Below, piece after piece: positions 22,101 to 29,589 of a stretch of 64,000 nt of DNA. The stretch's first letter is position 1; each line of letters starts with the position of its first letter. The notes under the pieces were generated by a model. That model was not told where the DNA came from. It saw only the letters and a program-made list of their open reading frames with translations, and did not search any database. Source of the DNA: Dromiciops gliroides (Eukaryota > Chordata > Mammalia > Microbiotheria > Microbiotheriidae); assembly GCF_019393635.1 (NCBI RefSeq), contig NC_057863.1, forward strand, positions 31,066,814-31,130,813, written 5' to 3'. The position numbers were made by a program, and so were the translations under genes.

Positions 22101-25100
22101 ATGCTAAGGACATAAGAAGCTGGGCCCGTTAATTTAAACCTAATCACAGTAACTATTTGAAAGAGGAAGACTGTGGTTGTGGTTTCGATGATGATTCGGC
22201 CACTTGTATGTTATGTTTTGTTGTGGTTGTTGCCATGAGGTATAAGAAGCTTGCAAGGGGTGATTCTGATATTCTCACGGTGAGCTATGCTCTCTGAGAC
22301 TAGATACACTTGAAAAGTTTCCAAATGTAATCTCAGATTGTAGATCTGGCTAAAAAGGACAAGATTCCTAGAATTCTAGAAAGACGGTGTAGTCTATTAA
22401 GGCTAAGTGGTATCACCATAAACAAAACAAACATTTGAGGAGTAAAAATATTATAATACCTCAAGTAGTTTTGCAACATGCTTTGCTCCATCATCAGTCA
22501 GGAGGTTATATCTAACATCCAAACCTACAGGACACAAATTAATACATGACTGACTACCTTATTGATACTTAAATTCTGAAGAGAGTAAGACATGATTAAG
22601 TTAAAATCAATACCTGTAACATTTTTATGTGGTTTTAAGACATAGACAAGAACTTCAAAATCGTCATCTACGAGTCTCTGCACTGGTATCAAGCGGTTAT
22701 TACCAGCTATTTTTATTGTTATTTCATCTTCAAATCTGAGTAATAGAAAATATTTTAAAATACGAAGAAGCAGCTCAGTAAAGAAATCAATACAGTTTTT
22801 ATTCATATACAAAGTTGAGTGGAAAAAGTCTCATCAAGGGTAGCATCTGGGGGCAAGTGTTCAGAACAAGGTACCAATCTTGCAGGGTAAAACATAAAAT
22901 AAGAACAGTGATATCTAACATCTGTATCATGGTCTGCAGTTTTTAAAAAATCTCTTACATGCATTTTCTCATCTGGCCTTTACAACTGAGGGTGCCAGCA
23001 TTCTTCATCTACAGACATATAAAATGAGTCTTAGAACGCTTGATCAACTTACCCAAGTTCAGAAAAACAAGAGCAGGGTTGAGATAGGGACTAGAATCCA
23101 AGCTCTGCGATGTCTTTTTTTTTTTAATTGCATTTATTTATTTATTTACTTATTTATCTATCTATCTATCTATCTATTTGCTTGTTTTTTATTTATTAAT
23201 TTATTTATTTATGTGAGGCAATTGGGGCTAAGTGACTTGCCCAGGGTCACACAGCTAGTAATTGTTAAGTATCTGAGGCCACATTTGAACTCAGGTCCTC
23301 CTGAATGCAGGGCCAGTGCTTTATCCACTGCACCACCTAACTGCCTCCAAGCTCTGCAATTTCTAAGACAATACACCTTGTCTCCAAAATTTAAAACTGT
23401 CATGAACATATACCCAAAAGATGTGTCCAATTTCTAATGATTTTTTTTTTGTGGGGCAATGAGGGTCAAATGACTTGCCCAGGGTCACACAGCTAGCAAG
23501 TGTCAAGTGTCCAAGGGGGGATTGAACTCAGGTCCTCCTGCATCCAGGGTTGGTGCTTTATTTACTACACCACCTAGCTGCCCCTCTAATGAATTTTTCA
23601 ACAGCTGTAGCATCTCTCCATAGTTCTTAGTTTCTATGAAGATGATTTTCAGGGAAAAGAGACACAATGCAGTATTATTTTCTTACCCTTTTTTAGTTTT
23701 TCTGTATTCTTTTTCTAGGAGCTTAAGTGTTTGATATAGAAAAGGATTGTGATTCCGACTGAACTGATTACACATGTCCAAATAATTTTGTGGGAGAGCA
23801 TCAAATGTTTCTGAAACTATAAAGAAACAAATCCAGTGAGAATTCCTTGCATAAGAGCCATTCAGAAGCACATTACATGAACAGGAGGGTCTTAGACTTT
23901 GGCGGGAGGGGTGGGGGGGGGAGAGGTCCAGTTTATGTATGCATGACATAACATATATCTACATATCAATGTCTTACTATTTTAGGGAACTGGGAATCTA
24001 GTATAGGCGTAATTCCACCAATTTGGAAGCTAAAATAATTAAAATGGGAGATGAGATCAGGCTAGGGGTGTTTAACTTGGGGCCCATAGACTGAGAGATT
24101 TCAGGGGTCAGATGCACATAGGTGAGAAAGAAATTACATCTTCACTTCAATATGTTTTCTTTATCATTTTATGTATTTGAAAACAACTTTTTTTTTTTTG
24201 GGTGGGGCAATGAGGGTTAAGTGACTTGCCCAGGGTCACACAGCTAGTAAGTGTCAAGTGTCTGAGGCTGAAATTGAACTCAGGTCCTCCTGAATCCAGG
24301 ACCAGTGCTTTATCCACTGCGCCACCTAGCTGCCCCTTGAAAACATTACTTAACCTTCTTTGTGTCATGGACCCATTGGGCAGTTAGTCTGGTGAAGCCC
24401 ATGAACCCCTTCTCAGAACACTGTTGGAGAAGGAAGACTGGGAGTACTTATGCTCCAGACCTGGAGGGTAACATTCTCCCCATATACTTATGGCCTAAAA
24501 CAAGGCTTCTTTTTTTTTTTTTTTTTTTTTGGCTATTGGGGTTAAGTGACTTGCCCAGGTTCACACAGCTAGTAAGTGTTAAGTGTCTGAGGTTGGATTT
24601 TAACTCAGGTACTCCTGACTCCAGTGCCGGTGCTCTATCCACTGCGCCACCTAGCTGCCCCTAAAACAAGGCTTCTTAAACCTTTGCCACTAGTTTTTCA
24701 CCTGAGAAATTTTTATATCACCCTGGTTATATATAGGTATATAAAATAGGTATACATAACCCTTTACTGTTGCCACATTTTTCTCGACCTCCACATTCAG
24801 TTACGTGACCCCATTCAGGGTCTTGACCCACAGTTTAAGGAGATAGGGCTTAAAAGACAGTCATGAATAGCAAATATTTCTCCCAGGGAATGATAAACAC
24901 TAAGAGGGAAGCCAGGAGAATACATCAGGGTAAAGGAGACCCTGCAGTTAGGGTGGGAGATAGCATCTTAGCTCAGTGACAAACTGGCTGTATTCTTCCT
25001 AGTCTCTGGGGGTCCAGATGCTGGGAGTCTAGGCACACGGTGGGGTGCTGTCTCCTCCCCACATGCTGAAGGCAACGTTTTCACCTTTTCCTCTCTGTGT

Positions 25101-27219
25101 CTGTTTCTCCCTATCTCCCTCCAGCCAATCAGGAGTCATGTCATGCCGCCTGGGGTGTGCACAGTGTCACTGCAGAGCTCCAACTACTCCTGCACTTTAG
25201 ATACATGTGTGGGGACTGTTACTTCTTTGCATTCTTTGTATTCCCAGTACTTGGCACAGAGACTGGCATGGGCAGTAAGTGTTTGTCAAGTAATTGACTC
25301 CCTCCCTATCAACTAGGAGTGAGTGGAGTTTTCATCTTCACTTCGTGTGCTCCTTATACATGATTATCCATCGGGTAACTTTATTGAATGATCCTGATTA
25401 TCTCAAGTGAGGCAGAAAACAAAACCCCATGCTTTTGCCAAAAGGGCCCACCACAAGGAGGGAAGATGGCCTCCATTGAGGCTGGGTGGAGGAGGGCTTC
25501 TCTCCCCGTGGGGCTGATTCCTCAAGGCTCATCAACGAGAACCGCAGCCTCTCCAAAGTTTGGCCTGACCAGATTCATGGGAAAAGCCAAATGGATTAGG
25601 GAGGCCTTTGTGTGGACTAGCTAGCCTCAAACTGGATGGAGAGCCCACTGAGGCAGGTGTCAGTCCAAATGTCCTAGCCAGGCCCTACAGTTGGGCACTA
25701 GTCTGTGCTGAGGACCAAAGAGGAAGCAAAACAGGCTACACTGCATTTGGAAGCTGAAGCATTTCAATGATTCCAAGTGACTCCCTGACACAAGACCCAT
25801 TCATTTCTCCTTTCTCTTTCTTTCTTTCTTTCTCTTTTCTTTTTTTTAACACCCATCTTTCATGTTTTAAGAAAAATAATGAATGGACCAATGGCAGAGA
25901 CTAGGAGATGGATCTGTGATTTCACTGGATTAAGGAACTTCCAGGTAACTAACTCTCTCTCCCAATTCAGGCTGGTTTAGCCTTTCTAGTCTCAGAGAAT
26001 CTCAGAGTTGACTAGAGCAGTGATAGTGGTATTAGATAGCATATTGATTTAGAAAACCACATATTAACATTATCTATATTTTATTGTATCTTAATTAATT
26101 TTGTTAACTTTTTCTCAACTACATTTTTTTTCAACTACATTTTAATCTGGGGTAGGGGGAGGGTTTGGCACTGAGGTTAACAGAAGAGCCCAGTATGTGA
26201 AAGGCAGAACTTGAACCCAGGTCTTTGGGGGACATCTTTCTGACCACCATGCACGAAGAATTTTCATTCAAGTGAGTACACACTTAGCACCGTGCCTGGC
26301 ACACAATGGGCAAATCACAAGTGCTTGCTCACTAAGAATGAGGGTAAGGCAGGACAATTCACCTACAGCCCAAGCTGTCCATTCCGAATTTTCTCCTTTT
26401 AAAAAGTTCTGCCTTCTTTACAATAACATATGATTAAATAATTGTAATAAACATTAAGCACTTGCTAAGTGCAAGGCCCAGCTGGTGCTGGGATACAAAA
26501 GGCTAGAAGAGATGAGGAAGAATTGTGGAGAGCCGAGGCTGGTGATGCTCTGTGGGCAGACCCCCTGGCCCTGAAGAGGCCTGGAGGGAAGACCCAAAGA
26601 GTGGCCCAGGGCGGGGGGGGGGGTAGTCCTCACGGTGAGATCACAGAGGACCAAAGACCCTTTCCCAGGAGACACGTTAGCTTCGCCCAGGGATGGCTCA
26701 GACAGAGCGGAGCTCGGTCACCTTGGAGCATGGCACAAAGTCGGGGAGAGAAGACTCATGGCATCCTGGGGTGTTAGGAGCTGCCTGGAGACACGGTGGG
26801 CTATCCGTGACCCGAGGCGGGGGCGCTGACCAGGGCGGGGCCCCGCGGTGCTCGCCGTCCAAGGCTGGACCCCGACAGAGGACCCCGGGGGTCCTCAGGG
26901 ACACAGCCCCACTCCATCAAGTGCACCGGCCCTTATCAAGCACCTACAAAGTGCTCAGCCGAGGGGGGCGCAGAGGAGATGCCAGGTCTCCGCCCCCCAC
27001 GACCTCACCATCTCGCTCAGGAACATTAAGGGGTTCGGCTAAGGCCAAGGTCTCCAGCTGTTCCTCCCTCCCCACCCCAAGCCCCGGTCTGGGTTTGCAG
27101 GGAAGGAGAAGGGCTGGCTTCGCACTCTACCTACCCGCTACTGGCAAAGGGCTGAAGGAGTTGAAGTTCTCCATTATTTTCTCGGTCTGCCATGGCTGGA
27201 GGGCATCGCCGGGCACCAT
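9957..27219 (-). CDS. LRRC34: LRRC34, leucine-rich repeat containing 34 (11 coding exons, complete)
   Basis: Joining the 11 exons listed below gives an open frame of 1347 nt, or 448 residues plus stop, close to the roughly 460 residues of human LRRC34. All introns are GT-AG and all phases match. Residues 1-110 are a non-repeat N-terminal part with the family motif ITIKIAGNNRLIPVQR. Residues about 111-381 are ribonuclease-inhibitor-type LRRs, with motifs such as LEVIDLSSNRIEDEG and NIYIWGNKFDSETC. Residues 382-448 are a conserved non-LRR tail containing VYLAELSHGIKKHYYW. I recognise the gene by recalled similarity to the human protein. Family knowledge: mouse Lrrc34 has been linked to nucleolar proteins and ribosome biogenesis in pluripotent and germ cells. 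The gene starts in a CpG island and runs divergently from LRRIQ4, matching human synteny. I chose the ATG at 27219 for its good Kozak context (GCCATGG); an in-frame upstream ATG at 27324 would add a Gly-rich stretch. Confidence 0.93.
10991..11120 (-). mobile_element. CORE-SINE
   Basis: Antisense copy after a (GTTT)n tail region (10968-10990), inside antisense L1. Confidence 0.88.
11263..11408 (+). mobile_element. CORE-SINE
   Basis: Sense copy, A tail, short duplicates AAAAAGTATC on both sides. Confidence 0.9.
12180..12316 (-). mobile_element. CORE-SINE
   Basis: Antisense copy in antisense L1, ends ACCTAGGTGCTCCCC. Confidence 0.85.
12356..12500 (-). mobile_element. CORE-SINE
   Basis: Antisense copy 40 nt after the preceding one, starting with a G-rich run instead of T. 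Confidence 0.88.
12840..12977 (-). mobile_element. CORE-SINE
   Basis: Antisense copy flanked by CTCCACCTATTTTC duplicates. Confidence 0.9.
13293..13531. mobile_element. Small non-autonomous hAT DNA transposon (239 bp)
   Basis: Terminal inverted repeats CAGGGGTGTTAAAC and CAGTGGTGGCAAAC (11 of 14 match). Flanked by 8-bp target copies TTGTAGAG (13285-13292) and TTGTAAAG (13532-13539), 7 of 8 matching. No transposase frame. Inserted in the antisense L1. Confidence 0.85.
14504..14630 (-). CDS. LRRC34: LRRC34 coding exon 10
   Basis: Encodes LSIVSNNITGKGLTAFSDSM and NIYIWGNKFDSETCV, the last LRRs. The acceptor is TTCTTTAG and the donor GTG|GTAAGT, phase 0 at the 3' end. Confidence 0.93.
15339..15460 (+). 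mobile_element. CORE-SINE, internally deleted
   Basis: GGGGCAACTAGATGGG jumps straight to ACCTGAGTTCAGATCTGG, missing about 30 nt, then CACTAGTTGTGTGACCCTGG and an A/C tail. Confidence 0.8.
15587..15636. repeat. Trinucleotide (TCG/TCA/CCA)n microsatellite
   Basis: TCGTCGCTGTCGTCATC then CACCACCACC and CATCATCATG, in LRRC34 intron 9. Confidence 0.9.
15793..15948 (-). CDS. LRRC34: LRRC34 coding exon 9
   Basis: Encodes two LRRs, NRITRDAMKYMGELLKRNNV and LEVIDLSSNRIEDEG. The acceptor is TTTCCTAG. The donor is AAAGC|GTTAGT, weaker than usual (C at -1, T at +3), but it is the only GT that keeps phase with exon 10. Confidence 0.88.
16040..16640 (+). mobile_element. L1 3' end in LRRC34 intron 8
   Basis: Contains GGAAAAGGACCTATATGTAC, CATCAATTGGGGAATGGCTG and CAGAGAAAGAACTGATGGTG, the marsupial L1 ORF2 C-terminus and 3' UTR, ending in a short A run near 16634. 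It is 5'-truncated and starts about 90 nt from LRRC34 exon 9. Confidence 0.85.
17047..17201 (-). CDS. LRRC34: LRRC34 coding exon 8
   Basis: Encodes 51 residues plus two nucleotides, from EESTVHMSHMLQVNSSLIEL to LRYLDVS. The acceptor is TTTTTTTAG and the donor TG|GTAAGA. It has the typical LRRC34 motif LHMCKHDIKN. Confidence 0.93.
17485..17637 (-). mobile_element. CORE-SINE
   Basis: Antisense full-length copy, T18 tail and CACCTAGCTGCCCC end. Confidence 0.9.
17645..18220 (+). mobile_element. Probable solo LTR fossil
   Basis: Has a TATA box (TATATAAA, 18098-18105), an AATAAA 64 nt later (18169-18174) and an end AATTGTAACA (18211-18220), all LTR-like. A SINE is inserted at 17819-17940. The left end is not certain and no target duplication was found. 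Old copy, family not assigned. Confidence 0.45.
17819..17940 (+). mobile_element. CORE-SINE inside a probable LTR fossil
   Basis: Sense copy GGCTAGGTGGCGCAGTGGAT to CTGCCCAAAACAAAAC, shortened near its 3' end. Confidence 0.85.
18317..18466 (+). mobile_element. CORE-SINE
   Basis: Sense copy with AAAACTGTT on both sides; 150 nt below LRRC34 exon 7. Confidence 0.9.
18618..18713 (-). CDS. LRRC34: LRRC34 coding exon 7
   Basis: Encodes 32 residues, GMQSLIAIATVLTKNKSIKG then INLNRPLLKSEE. The acceptor is TTTTCAG and the donor GAG|GTATGT, phase 0. Confidence 0.92.
19470..19598 (-). CDS. LRRC34: LRRC34 coding exon 6
   Basis: Encodes 43 residues with LRLTGNKIENKGGMFFATML and LEKLDLGDCDL. The acceptor is TGCTTAG and the donor CTG|GTGAGT, phase 0. 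Confidence 0.92.
19852..19996 (-). mobile_element. CORE-SINE
   Basis: Antisense copy, flanks TAGATTT on both sides. Confidence 0.88.
20703..20849 (+). mobile_element. CORE-SINE next to LRRC34 exon 5
   Basis: Sense copy, duplicates AAAAAGAGACCA; it ends about 40 nt below the exon 5 donor. Confidence 0.9.
20891..20974 (-). CDS. LRRC34: LRRC34 coding exon 5 (84 nt, one LRR)
   Basis: Encodes 28 residues containing ITYLNLMFNDIKTDGGEVIA. The acceptor is TTCCAG and the donor CAT|GTAAGT, phase 0 on both sides. It is exactly one 28-residue RI-type repeat. Confidence 0.9.
21490..21657 (-). mobile_element. CORE-SINE
   Basis: Antisense copy with T/GT-rich tail. Confidence 0.88.
21688..21830 (+). mobile_element. 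CORE-SINE
   Basis: Sense copy with exact duplicates AAAAAGAGGTTCACTC at 21672-21687 and 21831-21846. It lies between two antisense copies. Confidence 0.94.
21867..22006 (-). mobile_element. CORE-SINE
   Basis: Antisense copy, inverted relative to the preceding one; flank ACTCATTTTATTTTTA copies on both sides. Confidence 0.9.
22460..22524 (-). CDS. LRRC34: LRRC34 coding exon 4 (65 nt)
   Basis: Encodes GLDVRYNLLTDDGAKHVAKL and LE, the first LRR. The acceptor is CTGTAG and the donor GAG|GTATTA. It is too short to show as a long open frame but fits the phase exactly and is separated from exon 3 by an 89-nt intron. Confidence 0.9.
22614..22735 (-). CDS. LRRC34: LRRC34 coding exon 3
   Basis: Encodes FEDEITIKIAGNNRLIPVQR through PHKNVT. 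The acceptor is CTCAG and the donor CAG|GTATTG. The 122-nt length fits the phases on both sides. This exon holds the most recognisable LRRC34 N-terminal motif. Confidence 0.92.
23108..23346 (-). mobile_element. CORE-SINE with TTTA/TCTA microsatellite tail
   Basis: Body 23214-23346, tail expanded as T/TTTA/TCTA repeats from 23112; target copies CCAAGCTCTGC enclose both parts. Confidence 0.88.
23440..23585 (-). mobile_element. CORE-SINE
   Basis: Antisense copy with TCTAATGA on both sides, about 100 nt below LRRC34 exon 2. Confidence 0.9.
23687..23810 (-). CDS. LRRC34: LRRC34 coding exon 2
   Basis: Encodes ETFDALPQNYLDMCNQFSRN and the following residues to KKG. The acceptor is TTTCAG; a second in-frame acceptor (ATAG) 6 nt upstream would add two residues and start the exon at 23816. 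The donor is GG|GTAAGA. Confidence 0.85.
24066..24440. mobile_element. Probable hAT-type DNA transposon remnant, interrupted by a SINE
   Basis: Begins AGGGGTGTTTAACTTGGGGCCCATAGAC, typical of hAT/Charlie ends, and continues after the SINE at 24188-24336 with ATGGACCCATTGGG. Ends not precisely placed. Confidence 0.45.
24188..24336 (-). mobile_element. CORE-SINE
   Basis: Antisense copy with TTGAAAACA duplicates; inserted in a hAT remnant. Confidence 0.9.
24501..24847. mobile_element. hAT DNA transposon split by a SINE
   Basis: The left tip CAAGGCTTCTT (24501-24511) and body 24667-24847 have ends CAAGGCTTCTTAAAC and GTTTAAGGAGATAGG, with 8-bp target copies GCCTAAAA (24493-24500) and GCTTAAAA (24848-24855). 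A SINE (24512-24660) landed in its left tip and duplicated 17 bp including that tip. Non-autonomous. Confidence 0.8.
24512..24660 (-). mobile_element. CORE-SINE inside a hAT tip
   Basis: Antisense copy with exact 17-bp duplicates CTAAAACAAGGCTTCTT at 24495-24511 and 24661-24677. Confidence 0.95.
25190..25300 (+). mobile_element. L2 LINE tail fragment
   Basis: TGTATTCCCAGTACTTGGCA, CAGTAAGTGTTTGTCAAG. Degenerate L2-type end within LRRC34 intron 1. Confidence 0.4.
26018..26180. mobile_element. Second copy of the same hAT family, opposite orientation, partial
   Basis: Shares GATTTAGAAAACCACA, TTAACATTATC and CTACATTTTAATCTGG with the reverse complement of the 13293-13531 element. The left end CAGTGATAGTGG resembles its terminal repeat. 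More degraded. Confidence 0.65.
27135..27219 (-). CDS. LRRC34: LRRC34 coding exon 1
   Basis: Encodes residues 1-28, beginning MVPGDALQPWQTEK. The donor is G|GTAGGT, leaving one nucleotide. A second GT (GTAGAG) lies 4 nt further on but would break the phase with exon 2. A 17-nt C run (G on the coding strand) lies just upstream of the start. Confidence 0.8.
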
Positions 27220-27225
27220 GGCAAC
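27212..27225. promoter_or_regulatory. X-box-like motif over the LRRC34 start codon
   Basis: GGCACCATGGCAAC matches the X-box at 11 of 14 positions, including one perfect half and the CCATGG centre. The centre is also the LRRC34 initiation site (27219-27217). Confidence 0.4.
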
Positions 27226-27241
27226 CGCCACAGTAACTCCG

Positions 27242-27258
27242 CCCCCCCCCCCCCCCCC
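27242..27258. repeat. C17 homopolymer upstream of LRRC34 ATG
   Basis: Seventeen C on the plus strand (G17 on the LRRC34 sense strand), beginning 23 nt upstream of the ATG and likely in the 5' UTR or core promoter. Homopolymers of this length are also prone to sequencing error. Confidence 0.9.
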
Positions 27259-27357
27259 GGCCGGAGAGGGAGAACTCTCTAGTATCCAATCGTGTCCTCG
27301 GAGCCCGTGGAGGGGCGTGGCCACGTTCGCCTAGGCGATAACTGGGGAAGACGGGCG

Positions 27358-27371
27358 GTTGTTATGGCAAC
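27358..27371. promoter_or_regulatory. X-box-like RFX motif
   Basis: GTTGTTATGGCAAC, a near-palindrome matching the RFX X-box GTTGCCATGGCAAC at 12 of 14 positions. It lies 140 bp upstream of the LRRC34 ATG. RFX2/3 X-boxes mark promoters of ciliary and spermatid genes. Confidence 0.55.
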
Positions 27372-28039
27372 CCGGCGTCTGCACACTTTCCTCTTCTCCG
27401 CAGCCCCCCCACAGAGGGGCGGAGCCACGTGCTCCAATGAACGTGGCCTGGACGGAAGCGGGGGTTACCAAGGCCCCAGGGCCAGGTCCTTCCGCAAGCG
27501 CGCGGGAGTCTCGCCGAAGGACGCTAGGGGCGTCCTTGCGTCCCGCCCGCCGCCCGCTGCAGAGGCTCCTCCCACGAAACACCAACACTCCGCCCTCCCC
27601 CATCCTCCCTCACCCTCAACTTGCCTCCTGAGCACTGAGCCTGCGCACCAGCCGCTTACAGCTCGGTTAGAGCCGCGGGTGGGGGGGGGGGCGGGAGGAG
27701 TGAGGAGTAGAAGAGGCGCGCGCCCCGCCTCCACCCCTCCACCCTACCCCCGCCACATCCGGGTCTGTGGCCAGAGGCCCTGGGGGAGGGGCGGAAAGGG
27801 CGCGTGCGCGGCGCCTGGCCGCCAGCAGGGAGAGCAGCAGGGACGGCCGGGCGCCCTCTAGGGGGTCGGGGGACGCAGCGCTCGCTCTCGCAACCCCCAG
27901 GCCACAGGTTCGAATTCCCGCCCCCCTCCTCCCCCCCACCCCACCCCCACCTTGGAGGACGCCTGGCCTTCCTCCTCTGGGATATGGATTAAGTAATGGA
28001 GACATATTGTATGCGGTAGGATGGCGATGGATAGGCCCC

Positions 28040-28595
28040 CCCTCCCCATAGAGCACCTACTATGTGCCAGGCCTAATCCTCACTACGATATTAGCCCCGT
28101 TTTATCGATGAGGAGACTGAGGCAGACAGGTTAAAGGACTTCTCAAGGTCACCCCGCTAATAGCAACAATAATGATAACAGATATAAAGCACCTACTGTG
28201 TGCCAGGGACCTCGCCATATCTCCTCCGACCCTCACAGCTCTATTAGCCCCGTTTTATAGATGAGGAAACTGAGGTAAGCAGGCTCAGTGACTTACCCAG
28301 GATCACACAGCTAACAACAACAGCCACAATAGCTAACACTTATGCACCACCTACTGCGTGCCAGGCACTTTGCTGAGTGTTCTACAATTATTATCTCCTT
28401 TAATCCTCACAACAACATTGGGAGGGAGGGGCTGTTACAATTCCCATTTACAAATGAGGAAAACCGAAGTTAGATGACTTACCCAGGGTGGCACAGAGCT
28501 AGTGAAGTGTCTGAGGTCAAATTCGAACTCACATCCTCCACATGCCAGCACTTTATCTACTGCATCTCCTAGCAGCAGCCCCGTGAAGGGGCCAA
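28040..28595 (-). repeat. Three MIR-like units in tandem
   Basis: Units at about 28040-28160, 28162-28317 and 28320-28590 each have a GCACCTACT.TGTGCCAGG-type start, a TTTTAT.GATGAGGA.ACTGAGG core and a GACTT..C.AGG.CAC end. All lie between LRRC34 and LRRIQ4. Confidence 0.6.
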
Positions 28596-28669
28596 CAGTG
28601 TTCTTGTCTTCTCCCCACTTCAAAACTGCTTCGCATTCATTTTGTTTATATCCTGTATCTAATCATCTG

Positions 28670-28800
28670 CGTGCCTGTTGTCTCCTCCATGAACGTGTAA
28701 AGTCCTTGAGGAAAGGGGCCGGGGGGTGTGTGTATAGCTTTGTGTCAGTGCTTAGCATCTTGCCTGGCATGCAGTAGATGCTTAATAAATGCTTGTTGAC
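28670..28800 (+). mobile_element. L2 LINE tail
   Basis: Has the L2-type end: AAGTCCTTGAGGAAAGGG, CTTGCCTGGCATGCAGTAG, TGCTTAATAAATGCTTGTTG. Confidence 0.6.
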
Positions 28801-28904
28801 TTGAGTTCTGATTTGTAGGAAGAGAGACCAATGGTAATAATGATAGCTAACATTTATATAGGCTTTAAGGTTTGAAGCAGGTTAGATAATGAGAAGAACT
28901 ACAA

Positions 28905-29140
28905 AGATAGCTAGATGAAAGATGGAGAAAGGCTATAGACAGACAGACGATTGATATAGATAGATAAATAGATATGGATGAATAGATATAGACAACGACA
29001 GGTAGATGATAGATGGAGAAAAGTATAGATACATGATTATGATGGACAGATATTCAGATGGATGGGTAGGTGGGCGAGTGGATGGATAGACGGCTATTCA
29101 GAGATAACCTTAGAGAGATGATAGATGGGTAGATAGCTGG
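28905..29140. repeat. Degenerate GATA/GATG-rich tract
   Basis: Dispersed AGATAGAT, GACAGACAGAC and GGATGGAT-type units between LRRC34 and LRRIQ4. Confidence 0.75.
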
Positions 29141-29589
29141 AGCAATTATCAAGCACTTACTATTTGCCAAACACTGTACTAAGCACCCGTGATACCAACA
29201 CAAGAAAGCAAGATGAGATCTTTCAGGAGTGTTAAGGAATCTCTATTCTGATGAGGGAAAACCACACATAAAGGGATTCTGGAAAAGAGAGAGCCTGGAA
29301 GGATATCTGTTCAGGGACATGGGCCAGGACATGGGTGTGGGGGCCCTTGCAAAATAAGGAAAGAGCTCACTGATTAAAGCTAGAGGACCCAGGGGCAGTC
29401 TAGATACTGGTGGAAGGAGGGGAGTGGCGCAGACAGTGGTTGGAGTAGAGCAAGGCGGGGTGCAAGAAGTGAAGTTGCTTCCCATATGCATTGATGAGGG
29501 GAAGGTGGGAAGGATAATTTCTCCATTGGTTTGCGTTCCTCTTGTCCTGTTGAAATGCGCAAATGTGGTCACTGTCTTCAAGTATTTGA

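Larger units (their letters stand above)
26590..27960. promoter_or_regulatory. CpG island / promoter of LRRC34, possibly shared with LRRIQ4
   Basis: GC- and CpG-rich stretch (many GCGC, CGCG and CCGCC) in an otherwise AT-rich, CpG-poor window. It covers LRRC34 exon 1 and extends upstream between the divergent genes. CCAAT boxes are at 27286-27290 and 27434-27438. Several palindromic X-box-like motifs are listed separately. Whether LRRIQ4 transcription also starts here, over 4 kb before its ATG, is not shown by the sequence. Confidence 0.8.

Noticed and set aside
27292-27861. 189-codon plus-strand frame in the CpG island
   Set aside because: GC-rich island lacking stops by composition; Pro/Arg/Ala-rich with no domain and no splice context matching LRRIQ4.
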